From NCBI GenBank assembly GCA_937924895.1, contig CALEYP010000096.1, positions 1 through 64,000 of the forward strand: a stretch of 64,000 nucleotides of DNA, written 5' to 3'. Source of the stretch: an uncultured Alphaproteobacteria bacterium (GTDB lineage: Bacteria > Pseudomonadota > Alphaproteobacteria > Puniceispirillales > Puniceispirillaceae). This document shows positions 26,650-34,977 of this stretch, one piece after another. The position numbers and the translations under genes were made by a program. Each line of letters begins with the position of its first letter. Position 1 is the stretch's first letter. The notes under the pieces were generated by a model. It was not told the origin of the DNA. It searched no databases and saw only the letters and a list, made by a program, of their open reading frames with translations.

Positions 26650-27201
26650 TTAATATTCATTGAGGTTTAGTGTGTAGAAACTGCCTTGGATATTAGCAAG
26701 CTCGCTGGTGAAGACCGAGATGCCAAAATTATCAGCAATCGCACAGCTGGCAACAAGATAGCGATGATAGCGGTCATCACCACTTGTCCCCTTATCCACG
26801 ACAAAGGTTGTGGTGCGTCTCGTGCCGATAGATGTCACAGGAGCAACCGCCGCATTCGTCAGAAGGGTCAGCGAATTCCCCGCTCCGATAAGGCTTGGGT
26901 CAGCGGCATTAATACGCGCTTGGCATGGTTGCGCCATCGCTGTGCTTGCCGGCGTATGAGTGGTGTTAAAATAGCCAGGTGTGCCCCCGGATGATTTGGT
27001 AAGATATACTGCTAATTCTAAGTTTTCTCGCGCGTCATTACTGAGATTGACAACCACCTGCTGTTTGACAGCTGATTCTTGGCTGACACCAACCACATTC
27101 ATGAGCGGGATAGCAGCCACTGTCATCACAGAGACAATAAGCACCGCGGCAACAAGCGCAAAGCCGTCTTCCTGTTTTTGCAATTTTAGCCATGTTTCCA
27201 T
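26650..27201 (-). CDS. Small prepilin-like protein (PilX/GspK-like)
   Basis: A 183-residue protein with leader METWLKLQKQEDG and then FALVAAVLIVSVMTVAAIPL, a prepilin-type helix. Glu at +5 is absent (Ala), as in PilX and GspK-type minor pilins, which cap the pilus. The rest is a short globular domain with two cysteines (C93 and C152 region). It is encoded convergently to the two giant prepilins, 24 nt from the end of the second, so it is not in their operon but is clearly associated. No pilus ATPase, secretin, platform protein or prepilin peptidase lies in the window. Confidence 0.68.
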   Translation of the reverse strand: METWLKLQKQEDGFALVAAVLIVSVMTVAAIPLMNVVGVSQESAVKQQVVVNLSNDARENLELAVYLTKSSGGTPGYFNTTHTPASTAMAQPCQARINAADPSLIGAGNSLTLLTNAAVAPVTSIGTRRTTTFVVDKGTSGDDRYHRYLVASCAIADNFGISVFTSELANIQGSFYTLNLNEY

Positions 27202-27374
27202 CTTTTGCTTCTCGCTCTATCGCCAGGCCACACTACGATCATGGTAAATGAGATACATCTAAAATGACAGATAGAAAATCATCACTTTAGGTGACATGAC
27301 TTGATTTTTAGCGCTAGCTATGGCCAATAGGGGCAAATATCACAGCGCGGCTTGAGAAGGAAAAGGGCAAGGCA

Positions 27375-27902
27375 ATGAATATTGATAAAATCGCAGTCGG
27401 TAAAAATCCACCAGAAGATGTAAATGTGATCATTGAGATTCCAGCTGGTGTGTCACCTGTGAAATATGAAGTGGATAAGGATTCAGGCGCATTGATTGTT
27501 GACCGTTTTATCCACACACCGATGCATTATCCTGTGAATTACGGGTTTGTGCCTCATACTTTGTCAGATGATGGCGATCCGATTGATGCGTGTGTTTTGA
27601 CACCTGAGCCAATTGTTCATGGATGTGTGATTGCTGCACGCCCGATTGGTGTTTTGATGATGGAAGATGAATCAGGCCAAGATGAGAAATTGCTCTGTGT
27701 GCCTGTTGATAAGCTGCATCCTCTCTATAAAGAGGTAAAATCAACATCAGATCTGCAGCCTATCATTCTTGATCAGATTGCCCATTTCTTTGAGCATTAC
27801 AAAGATTTGGAAAGCGGCAAGTGGGTGAAAGTTGTCGGCTGGGAAGGCCCAGAAAAAGCAGCTGAGATGATTCAAGCTGCGATGGATAGAGCTGCGAAAT
27901 AA
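27375..27902 (+). CDS. ppa: Inorganic pyrophosphatase, family I
   Basis: Hydrolyses pyrophosphate to phosphate in the cytosol. The 175-residue protein has all family marks: [41 protein letters not shown] with the metal-binding aspartates, and [11 protein letters not shown] near the C-terminus. AAGGAAAAGGGCAAGGCA precedes the ATG. A strong intrinsic terminator follows the stop. Confidence 0.97.
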   Translation: MNIDKIAVGKNPPEDVNVIIEIPAGVSPVKYEVDKDSGALIVDRFIHTPMHYPVNYGFVPHTLSDDGDPIDACVLTPEPIVHGCVIAARPIGVLMMEDESGQDEKLLCVPVDKLHPLYKEVKSTSDLQPIILDQIAHFFEHYKDLESGKWVKVVGWEGPEKAAEMIQAAMDRAAK

Positions 27903-27915
27903 GCGATAAATCGGC

Positions 27916-28125
27916 TTAATATTTATAAAATTTGCGGGTGCGGGGTGACAGCCCCCACCCGCTTTTTGTTGCCGCAATGATAGTGGTCCGCTTAAAGTTA
28001 TCTTGTGTCATGCGGCGCAGATATCCGCTTTTATCCTGCGCTAATATATCATCAAAGCTAATGCCTTCTATTTGGCCGTCTTCTGCGAGGCGTGAAAAGC
28101 ACATCATAATCCGCTTTAAGCTCAT
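27916..28125 (-). CDS. Possible small protein, 69 residues, unknown function
   Basis: The frame starts MSLKRIMMCFSRLAEDGQIE and ends SPRTRKFYKY. Support: an AGGATGAG ribosome-binding stretch before the ATG, codon choice like the neighbours (GAT, GGC, CGC, TTT), and a basic, mixed-charge composition. Against it: the last third lies over the ppa terminator, and I recognise no family. It is convergent with ppa. Confidence 0.4.
   Translation of the reverse strand: MSLKRIMMCFSRLAEDGQIEGISFDDILAQDKSGYLRRMTQDNFKRTTIIAATKSGWGLSPRTRKFYKY
27935..27968 (+). terminator. Intrinsic terminator of ppa
   Basis: GCGGGTGCGGGG (27935-27946) pairs with GCCCCCACCCGC (27952-27963), with one internal mismatch and an unpaired closing position, then TTTTT. 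It lies 32 nt after the ppa stop and overlaps the 3' end of a possible small gene on the opposite strand. Confidence 0.8.
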
Positions 28126-28243
28126 AACTCATCCTGCAAGATAGTGGTTATGCCCAATATAATGGCACTTTTTATCGCTGCCAATCAACTGATGTGACAA
28201 ATAGAAGACGCTATGATATGGTCTCACCGTCCAATACCGTTTG

Positions 28244-28413
28244 TTGGGAGAGAGCCTTGTGCCAACAAGGCCGCCGAAGGAGCAACGCCTCAGGAATCTC
28301 TCAGGCAAAAGAACCGCAGATGGTGGACAATCTGGAGAGTGGCCCACAGGGCCCACCGACGGGGATAATAAGCTACCTTGCTTATGAAACTCTCAGGTTC
28401 CATGACAGATGAG
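28244..28413 (+). ncRNA. Tandem glycine riboswitch upstream of the dadA-like gene
   Basis: Both conserved aptamers are readable. Aptamer 1 (about 28244-28328) has GGGAGAGAG, CCGCCGAAGGAGCAA, AATCTCTCAGGCAAAAGAAC. Aptamer 2 (about 28330-28413) has TCTGGAGAG, CCACCGACGGGGATAA, GAAACTCTCAGGTTC and CATGACAGATGAGG. This is the standard cooperative tandem arrangement in which each aptamer binds one glycine. It lies on the same strand as, and 60 nt before, an FAD amino acid oxidoreductase gene. Confidence 0.95.
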
Positions 28414-28467
28414 GCATGTTTAACGGCTCTTGTAAAAGAGTGAAGCAACAGGTCTGTCATGGGGTGG
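28400..28467 (+). promoter_or_regulatory. Expression platform of the glycine riboswitch (alternative helix near the ribosome-binding site)
   Basis: CCATGACAGA (28400-28409) can pair perfectly with TCTGTCATGG (28453-28462), whose end touches the GGGGTGG ribosome-binding stretch (28461-28467). The same upstream strand also forms P1 of aptamer 2: CAGAT (28406-28410) with ATCTG (28330-28334). The two pairings exclude each other, so glycine binding should free the ribosome-binding site (ON switch). A small CTCTT/AAGAG hairpin lies between (28427-28440). Confidence 0.6.
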
Positions 28468-28472
28468 TATTT

Positions 28473-29699
28473 ATGAAACATATTGCAGTTATCGGCGCCG
28501 GGATCACAGGGATTTCAACGGCTTTTGTCTTGGCATCACGCGGCTATCAAGTGACGATTTTTGATAAGAATCGTTATGCCGCAATGGAAACCTCTTATGC
28601 GAATGGTGGCCAGCTTTCAGCTTCAAATGCTGAAGTGTGGACAAGATGGCAAACCATTTTCAAAGGGTTGAAATGGATGCTGAAGACTGATGCACCCTTA
28701 TTGGTCAATCCCAAGCCGTCTTGGCATAAATATGGGTGGATGATGGAATTTATGCGTGAGATTCCAAATTACGAATCCAACACAATTAAAACAGCAGAAC
28801 TCGCGATACGGTCACGCGAATTTATGACAGAGATGGCTGAACAAGCTGGCATTGAATTTAACCGTGTCAATCAAGGGATCTTGCACTTTTATGATGATGA
28901 AGCTGAATTTAAGCATGCTGATTATGTGACTTCATTGCTCGCCAAAGGGGGGTTAGAACGCCGCCGTCTCTCAGCATCGGAGGTCTATGAGATTGAGCCT
29001 CATATCAAATCAGAAGTGATTGGCGGCTATTATACCCCATCAGACTTCACAGGCGATATTCATAAATTCTCTACAGGCCTGGCAAAGGCCTGTGCAGATA
29101 AAGGTGTAACCTTTCATTGGAATCATACGGTCAAATCCTTGGACCCGAAAAGTGGTGGGCCTGTTATCACGGCAAAGGATGGGGCAGGTGAGATCGTGAC
29201 TGAAGCCTTCGATGGTGTTGTTATTTGCGCCGGCGTGAGAAGCCGCGATTTTGCTGCGCAAGCTGGTGATAGAGTGAATATTTATCCTGTGAAGGGCTAT
29301 TCGATTACTGTGAATCTGCAGGATGAAACGTCACGCAATGCCGCGCCGCTTGTAAGCTTGCTTGATGATAGAGCGAAGATTGTGACAGCCCGTCTTGGCG
29401 AAGATCGATTCCGTGTAGCAGGTACAGCTGAATTTAACGGCTATAACTATAATATTCGCGCAGATAGAATCGCACCTCTCACCAAATGGGTGGAGCATAA
29501 TTTCCCAGATATCAATACCGAATATGTGGTGCCATGGGCCGGTTTGCGCCCGATGATGCCAAATATGATGCCACGTATCGGGACAGGCAAAGCCAAAGGC
29601 ATTTTCTATAATACAGGCCATGGTCACTTAGGCTGGACCTTGTCTTGTGTGTCGGCCCATATGGTATCTGATGCGATTATGGGCGCAGATAATCAATAA
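28473..29699 (+). CDS. dadA: DadA-family FAD amino acid oxidoreductase (D-amino acid dehydrogenase/glycine oxidase type)
   Basis: A 408-residue FAD enzyme that deaminates amino acids to keto acids, feeding electrons to the respiratory chain or O2. It has the N-terminal Rossmann motif (VIGAGITGISTAFVLASRGYQVTIF), SYANGGQLSASNAEVW, GDIHKFSTGL and the C-terminal GTGKAKGIFYNTGHGHLGWTLSCVSA. I choose ATG 28473, preceded by GGGGTGG; an in-frame ATG at 28416 would start inside the riboswitch platform. The glycine riboswitch upstream suggests glycine is a substrate or signal. Alternatives are D-alanine or sarcosine. Confidence 0.85.
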   Translation: MKHIAVIGAGITGISTAFVLASRGYQVTIFDKNRYAAMETSYANGGQLSASNAEVWTRWQTIFKGLKWMLKTDAPLLVNPKPSWHKYGWMMEFMREIPNYESNTIKTAELAIRSREFMTEMAEQAGIEFNRVNQGILHFYDDEAEFKHADYVTSLLAKGGLERRRLSASEVYEIEPHIKSEVIGGYYTPSDFTGDIHKFSTGLAKACADKGVTFHWNHTVKSLDPKSGGPVITAKDGAGEIVTEAFDGVVICAGVRSRDFAAQAGDRVNIYPVKGYSITVNLQDETSRNAAPLVSLLDDRAKIVTARLGEDRFRVAGTAEFNGYNYNIRADRIAPLTKWVEHNFPDINTEYVVPWAGLRPMMPNMMPRIGTGKAKGIFYNTGHGHLGWTLSCVSAHMVSDAIMGADNQ

Positions 29700-29704
29700 G
29701 CTCG

Positions 29705-29770
29705 TCGCTTGCCCTTTGGTCATGGTTTGCGCTACATAAGCGACAGGCACATGACGAAAGGGGCAAGCGA
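29705..29770 (+). promoter_or_regulatory. Long leader hairpin covering the pyrC ribosome-binding site and start codon
   Basis: TCGCTTGCCC (29705-29714) pairs perfectly with GGGCAAGCGA (29761-29770), whose last A is the first base of the pyrC ATG. The stem continues with TTT/AAA (bulged G at 29760), one G-G mismatch, then GTCATG/CATGAC (29719-29724 with 29750-29755). An inner CGCT/AGCG hairpin (29730-29742) caps it. The GAAAGGGG ribosome-binding site is inside the stem. Confidence 0.65.
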
Positions 29771-30813
29771 TGCAAATCTCACTTACAAGACCAGATGATT
29801 GGCACCTCCATTTACGTGATGGCGCTATGCTAGAGGCTGTGTTGCCTTATGCAGCACGTGATTTTGGGCGTGCGATTGTGATGCCGAATCTTGTGCCGCC
29901 TGTTGTGACTGTTGCAGATGCGCTGTCTTATCGTGACCGCATTCAAGCAGCCATGCCAGAGGGGGCTGATTTCACGCCTTTGATGGTGCTTTATTTAACA
30001 GAACAAACTGACCCGCAAGATGTCAAAGCGGGGATTGAACAGGGTGTCATTAGCGCGGTGAAATTATACCCAGCTGGCGCGACGACGAATTCTAGCAGTG
30101 GGGTGCGGAATATGGCGAATGTTATGCCTGTTCTCGAAGTGATGGCAGAGCATGGTTTGCCGCTTTGCGTGCATGGCGAGGTCACTGATTCCGATATTGA
30201 TATTTTTGACAGAGAAGCTGTTTTTATCGACCGTGTCCTAGACCCGCTGGGCCGCAGCCTGCCTGAATTGCGTGTTGTGTTTGAACATATTACGACGAAG
30301 CAAGCGGTACAATATGTGCAAGAGGCTAGCCGGGCGCTTGCCGCAACAATTACCACGCATCACCTTTTCATTAACCGCAATGCTTATCTCGCCGGTGGCA
30401 TTAAACCACATTATTATTGTTTGCCCGTGGCCAAACGTGAAATTCATCGCCGCGCATTAGTTGATGCCGCTATTTCTGGTGATCCACGTTTCTTTTTAGG
30501 GACTGATTCCGCCCCGCATACCGATGCGAATAAGCTGCAATCTTGTGGCTGTGCCGGTATTTTCACAAGCGCCAACACAATGGCCTGTCTTGCGCAATTA
30601 TTTGAACAAGAAGATGCACTTGATAAATTAGAAGGTTTCACAAGTTTGCATGGGCCCGCCTTTTACAAATTGCCAGCCAATCAGTCACAGATCACATTGC
30701 AGCGTCATGAGGCGCCCGTCTCGTTCGGGTCTCACATCGATACCGAAGAAGGGCCGGTAACAATCTTTGACCCGCTGACACCGATTTATTGGGATGTTGT
30801 GCGGTCTGACTAA
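29770..30813 (+). CDS. pyrC: Dihydroorotase, class II
   Basis: Catalyses reversible cyclisation of carbamoyl aspartate to dihydroorotate in pyrimidine synthesis. The 347-residue homodimeric-type enzyme has the zinc motif H12-x-H14 in WHLHLRDG, the carbamylated lysine K98 in [32 protein letters not shown], and the catalytic aspartate segment FLGTDSAPH. The start is ATG 29770. A long hairpin in the leader sequesters the ribosome-binding site. Another pyrimidine gene, pyrE, lies 4 kb downstream. Confidence 0.96.
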   Translation: MQISLTRPDDWHLHLRDGAMLEAVLPYAARDFGRAIVMPNLVPPVVTVADALSYRDRIQAAMPEGADFTPLMVLYLTEQTDPQDVKAGIEQGVISAVKLYPAGATTNSSSGVRNMANVMPVLEVMAEHGLPLCVHGEVTDSDIDIFDREAVFIDRVLDPLGRSLPELRVVFEHITTKQAVQYVQEASRALAATITTHHLFINRNAYLAGGIKPHYYCLPVAKREIHRRALVDAAISGDPRFFLGTDSAPHTDANKLQSCGCAGIFTSANTMACLAQLFEQEDALDKLEGFTSLHGPAFYKLPANQSQITLQRHEAPVSFGSHIDTEEGPVTIFDPLTPIYWDVVRSD

Positions 30814-30824
30814 GACAATTTCAG

Positions 30825-30862
30825 CGGTAAGATATAAATTATATTGAAGAGATTACCGTTTT
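30825..30862 (+). terminator. Possible terminator after pyrC
   Basis: CGGTAA (30825-30830) pairs with TTACCG (30853-30858), followed by TTTT. The loop holds a self-complementary ATATAAATTATAT. The stem is short, so only moderate support. Confidence 0.4.
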
Positions 30863-30937
30863 GTCGTTAAGCTGACATGACAAAATTTGTGGCGATGGAC
30901 AGAGCCTGTTATTGCCCAATAAAAAGGAGGAACCCCT

Positions 30938-32035
30938 ATGAAATCACTGAAGCTTTCTCTTGTGTCTGCCGCTTTGCTAGGTCTTTATGGCGCACAAACA
31001 GCCCATGCCTCAGGCGAGTTAAATATTTATAATTGGTCGGATTATATCGCTGAGGATACCATTGCCAATTTTGAAGCAGAGACAGGCATCAAAGTTGTCT
31101 ATGATGTGTATGATTCTAACGAAGTGCTTGAAGCAAAGATGCTGGCAGGGTCATCAGGCTATGATCTCGTTGTGCCTACAGCTGATTTCCTTGCGCGCGG
31201 GTTTGAATCAGGCGCTTACCAAAAGCTTGATTTGAGCCGTCTTGCTAATCTCGGCAATCAAAGCAAAGCCGTAGCCGCGCAGGCTGAACAGACCGTTGGT
31301 GATGATAATTCTGGCGTTGTTTATATGTGGGGCACAACAGGTGTTGCCTATAATGTAGATAAGGTAGCCGCGATCCTCGGTGATGACGCACCAACAGATA
31401 GCTGGAGCCTTGTTCTTGACCCACAATATGCGTCTCAATTGGCTGATTGTGGCATTGCTATTTTGGATGCCCCGACAGATGTTTTGCCAAATGTGATGGC
31501 ATATCTTGGCAAAGATGGCCGCTCAACAGATGCTGCTGATTTGCAAGCCGCTGGCGAAGTGTTGAATGCTGTGCGCCCTCACTTGCGTTATATTCATTCT
31601 TCACAATCAATCAATGATATGGCGAATGGCGATCTTTGTGCTGCCATTATGTGGTCAGGTGATGCGTTCCAAGCTGCTTATCGCGCAGAAGAGGCTGAGA
31701 ATGGTCAAGTGATTGATTATTACATCCCGAATGAAGGCACAAATATGTGGTTTGATATGATGGCGCTGCCTGTTGATGCCAAAAATATCGATAACGCTTA
31801 TAAATTCATCGATTATATGATGCGTGCTGATGTTGCGGCTAACAATGTGAATTATGTCTGGTATGCCAGCGGTAACGATGCGGCAAATGACATGATTGAT
31901 CCTGAGATCTTGGAACATCCTGGCATCTATCCAACAGCAGAAGCGCAAAAGAATCTGTTTGTTGTACCAGTCTATGATGCGAAAACGGACCGCGTGATCA
32001 ATCGCGTTTGGTCACGTTTCTCAGCAGGTAACTAA
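30938..32035 (+). CDS. potF: Polyamine ABC transporter substrate-binding protein (PotF type)
   Basis: A 365-residue periplasmic SBP for putrescine/spermidine-type polyamines. The signal peptide runs MKSLKLSLVSAALLGLYG...AHA (cut near residue 24), and the mature part starts with the family motif LNIYNWSDYI, then AGSSGYDLVVPTADFLARG, MWGTTGVAYN and IPNEGTNMWFDMMALP. AAGGAGG precedes the ATG. It heads an SBP-ATPase-permease-permease operon in potFGHI order, with a 23-nt gap and no terminator before the ATPase, unlike several other SBP genes in this window. Confidence 0.92.
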   Translation: MKSLKLSLVSAALLGLYGAQTAHASGELNIYNWSDYIAEDTIANFEAETGIKVVYDVYDSNEVLEAKMLAGSSGYDLVVPTADFLARGFESGAYQKLDLSRLANLGNQSKAVAAQAEQTVGDDNSGVVYMWGTTGVAYNVDKVAAILGDDAPTDSWSLVLDPQYASQLADCGIAILDAPTDVLPNVMAYLGKDGRSTDAADLQAAGEVLNAVRPHLRYIHSSQSINDMANGDLCAAIMWSGDAFQAAYRAEEAENGQVIDYYIPNEGTNMWFDMMALPVDAKNIDNAYKFIDYMMRADVAANNVNYVWYASGNDAANDMIDPEILEHPGIYPTAEAQKNLFVVPVYDAKTDRVINRVWSRFSAGN

Positions 32036-32058
32036 GCCGCGCCTAAGGGGGGCAAACT

Positions 32059-33141
32059 ATGGCGCCCTTTATCGAAATAAATGAAATCACCAAGAAATTT
32101 GGTGATTTCATTGCCGTTGATAACCTATCTCTTTCCATCGAAAAAGGGGCTCTCTTTTGTTTGTTGGGGGGATCTGGGTGTGGTAAAACCACCTTGTTAC
32201 GGATGCTAGCAGGCCTAGAAGCTCCTAGCTCTGGTACTATCAAAATCGATGGTATGGATATGCATCAGGTGCATCCTGCCGATAGACCTGTCAATTACAT
32301 GTTTCAAAATTATGCGCTGTTCCCGCATATGTCAGTCGCACGTAATATCGGCTATGGGTTGCGTCGTGCGGGTATCAGCGGTGCGGCCTATGAAGAGCGT
32401 ATTACAGAAATGTTGCGGCTCGTGCGACTAGAAGGGTTTGAAAACCGCAAACCAGACCAGCTATCTGGCGGGCAAAAACAACGTGTGGCGCTAGCCCGTG
32501 CCTTAGCGCGTAATCCAAAATTACTACTTTTGGATGAGCCGCTCGCTGCCTTGGACAAGAAGCTTCGCGAAGATACGCAGTTTGAATTAGTGAATATCCA
32601 AGAAAAATTAGGTACGACTTTTGTGGTTGTCACACATGACCAAGAAGAGGCGATGTCTCTGGCATCTGATATTGGTGTGATGGATGCGGGGCGCTTGGTT
32701 CAGGTGGCGGCGCCAAAGACTTTATATGAAGCGCCAGCTAATCAGTTTATTGCGAGCTTCCTTGGCTCGGTTAGCTTTCTGCCAGCGACGATTACGAAGA
32801 TTGCAGATGGCAAAGTCTCTGCCACAGGCTCTTGCGATATTACCGCCTTGGCACGTGAGGGGATTAGTATTGGCGATGATGTGATATGTGCCTTGCGTCC
32901 AGAGAAAATTACCTTGTCTCGCGGTCAGGCCGCAGGGCCAAACCAGCTTAATGTTATCATTGAAGAAATGGGATATCTCGGCGCTGTGACACATGTGCGT
33001 GCCCGCACCAAATCTGGCGAAATGTTAAAAATTATGTTGTCGAATCGGCGGCGGGCCGAAGCTGATTTCACATGGGATGAAGAGGTTGTAGCCTCTTTTG
33101 ATCCCAAGGATGCGATTTTGCTTCCTGCTGAGGCTAGGTAG
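32059..33141 (+). CDS. potG: Polyamine ABC transporter ATP-binding protein (PotG/PotA type)
   Basis: A 360-residue ATPase. It has Walker A (GGSGCGKTT), the Q-loop (MFQNYALFPHM), signature LSGGQKQR, Walker B (LLLLDEPLAALD) and the H-loop (VVTHDQEEAMSLA). The C-terminal TOBE-type regulatory domain (VICALRPEKITL) is typical of polyamine ATPases. A GGGGGG ribosome-binding site precedes the ATG. It is the second gene of the pot operon. Confidence 0.92.
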   Translation: MAPFIEINEITKKFGDFIAVDNLSLSIEKGALFCLLGGSGCGKTTLLRMLAGLEAPSSGTIKIDGMDMHQVHPADRPVNYMFQNYALFPHMSVARNIGYGLRRAGISGAAYEERITEMLRLVRLEGFENRKPDQLSGGQKQRVALARALARNPKLLLLDEPLAALDKKLREDTQFELVNIQEKLGTTFVVVTHDQEEAMSLASDIGVMDAGRLVQVAAPKTLYEAPANQFIASFLGSVSFLPATITKIADGKVSATGSCDITALAREGISIGDDVICALRPEKITLSRGQAAGPNQLNVIIEEMGYLGAVTHVRARTKSGEMLKIMLSNRRRAEADFTWDEEVVASFDPKDAILLPAEAR

Positions 33142-33147
33142 CCTGCC

Positions 33148-34065
33148 ATGGGGGAGCAGATACAGCGGCTTTTTTATCATTATGGCAAATGGTTTATCAT
33201 CGGCTTGCCGCTTTTATGGCTGATGCTTTTTTTCATGTTTCCGCTTTTGGAGATGGCACAAGTCTCATTCACAGAGGCGCGGCGCGGCATTCCGCCATTT
33301 AAACCATTATGGGGATTTGGCGAGGACGGCTTTTTTACCAATTTTACCCTTGGCAATTACCAGCTGATCTATGATTTTTATGAAGATTATTTAGGACCGG
33401 CGCTGAATTCCTTACGGATAGCATTTTTCTCCACCTTATTTTGCCTATTCTTTGCCTATCCTATGGCCTATTGGATTGCGCGTTCGCCTGATGATATGCG
33501 TCATATCCTATTGATTTTGGTGTTGTTGCCTTTTTGGACATCGAGCTTATTGCGTATGTATGCGCTTATCGGGTTGTTAAATCCCAATGGTTTTGTGAAT
33601 GGGATGCTCTTGTGGTTAGGCGTGATTGATACGCCAATTCCAATGATGCAAACAGACTTATCTGTCTATCTTGGAATGTTGCTTACCTATTTGCCGCTAA
33701 TGATCCTGCCGCTCTATGCTACATTAACGCGTCTTGATCATTCCCTGCATGAAGCCGCCTCTGATTTAGGGGCCAGCAGCTTTACCATCTTCTTTACGAT
33801 AACCATCCCGCTTTCCTTATCTGGTATTATCGCGGGTTGTTTGTTGGTGTTTATTCCTGCCGTCGGGGAATTTGTTATCCCCGCTTTGTTGGGCGGCCCT
33901 GACCAGGTGATGCTTGGCAAGGTGTTGTGGACAGAATTTTTCCGCAATCGTGATTGGCCTGTTGCCGCAGCTATCGCGCTCATTTTGATGGTGATTGTCA
34001 CCGGCCCCATTATCTATATGCGCTATATTGATCGCGGTGATGATAGAGAGGGAGAGCAGGTATGA
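33148..34065 (+). CDS. potH: Polyamine ABC transporter permease (PotH/PotB type)
   Basis: A 305-residue inner-membrane permease with about six helices. It has the family segment LPFWTSSLLRMYALIGLL and the EAA loop (SLHEAASDLGASSFTIFFTITIPLS), and then IPAVGEFVIPALLGGP, typical of PotB/PotH. It starts 6 nt after the ATPase gene and overlaps the next permease by four bases. Confidence 0.92.
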   Translation: MGEQIQRLFYHYGKWFIIGLPLLWLMLFFMFPLLEMAQVSFTEARRGIPPFKPLWGFGEDGFFTNFTLGNYQLIYDFYEDYLGPALNSLRIAFFSTLFCLFFAYPMAYWIARSPDDMRHILLILVLLPFWTSSLLRMYALIGLLNPNGFVNGMLLWLGVIDTPIPMMQTDLSVYLGMLLTYLPLMILPLYATLTRLDHSLHEAASDLGASSFTIFFTITIPLSLSGIIAGCLLVFIPAVGEFVIPALLGGPDQVMLGKVLWTEFFRNRDWPVAAAIALILMVIVTGPIIYMRYIDRGDDREGEQV

Positions 34066-34862
34066 TCAGAGCTGTGCCGCGCCTTTTTATTATCCTTGGG
34101 CTGATGGGATTTGCGCTTCTTTACATTCCAGCTTTGGTGATGATGGCCTTTAGCTTTAATGCGGGGAAATTAGCATCTGTCTGGGCTGGCTTTTCATTTA
34201 AATGGTATGGCGCGCTTTTGCAAAATGACCAATTGTTGGCCGCACTTTCAAAATCATTATTAATTGCTGGCATTGCAGCGAGCCTATCAACCCTTTTTGG
34301 GGTGTTCATTGCGATTGCCTTTGTGCGCTTTGGTAAATTTAAAGGCAGGCTGCTGCTTTCTGCCCTTGCCTCTGCCCCGTTGGTGATCCCTGAAGTGGTT
34401 ATGGGCTTATCATTATTATTGCTCTTTATCGCCATGGAAAATGTGCTGGGCTGGCCCGCCGGGCGCGGCCTTGATACCATCATCATCGCCCATGCGACGT
34501 TTGGGATGTGTTTTGCCGCCGTGGTGATCCAAGCACGATTGCGTCAATTCGATCGCTCCTTAGAAGAGGCAGCCATGGATTTAGGCGCGCGTCAGCCTTA
34601 TATTTTCATGACCATCACCTTGCCCATCATTGCGCCTGCTATTATTTCTGCTTGGCTTTTGACCTTTACGTTAAGCTTTGATGATTTGGTCATTGCCTCA
34701 TTTGTCAGCGGGCCAGGCTCTTCGACCCTACCCATTGTGATATTCTCAAAAGTCCGGCTTGGCGTCACGCCAGAGATCAATGCTATTGCAACATTAATGA
34801 TTGTGACGATTGCGATTGGGGTGATTGCAGGGGCGCGGTTGATGCGTCGAAACCCCCGCTAA
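34062..34862 (+). CDS. potI: Polyamine ABC transporter permease (PotI/PotC type)
   Basis: A 266-residue second permease. Marks are FSFNAGKLASVWAGFSFKWY, APLVIPEVVMGLSLLLLF, the EAA loop (SLEEAAMDLGARQPYIFMTITLP) and FTLSFDDLVIASFVSGPGS, all characteristic of PotC/PotI. It is translationally coupled to potH by an ATGA overlap and is the last gene of the operon. Confidence 0.92.
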   Translation: MIRAVPRLFIILGLMGFALLYIPALVMMAFSFNAGKLASVWAGFSFKWYGALLQNDQLLAALSKSLLIAGIAASLSTLFGVFIAIAFVRFGKFKGRLLLSALASAPLVIPEVVMGLSLLLLFIAMENVLGWPAGRGLDTIIIAHATFGMCFAAVVIQARLRQFDRSLEEAAMDLGARQPYIFMTITLPIIAPAIISAWLLTFTLSFDDLVIASFVSGPGSSTLPIVIFSKVRLGVTPEINAIATLMIVTIAIGVIAGARLMRRNPR

Positions 34863-34977
34863 TTAGCTGTCCTCTCCGCTGGGAGACGCCAGATAAAGTC
34901 ATAGATTTCATCGTGAATTTACGTTAGATCTGCAAACATATGACGTATAGATCTGCCAGAGCAGAACAAAATGGGGA

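Noticed and set aside
27932..28144. 70-codon plus-strand frame after ppa
   Set aside because: Starts inside the ppa terminator and has no ribosome-binding site or family resemblance; the opposite-strand frame is the better candidate.
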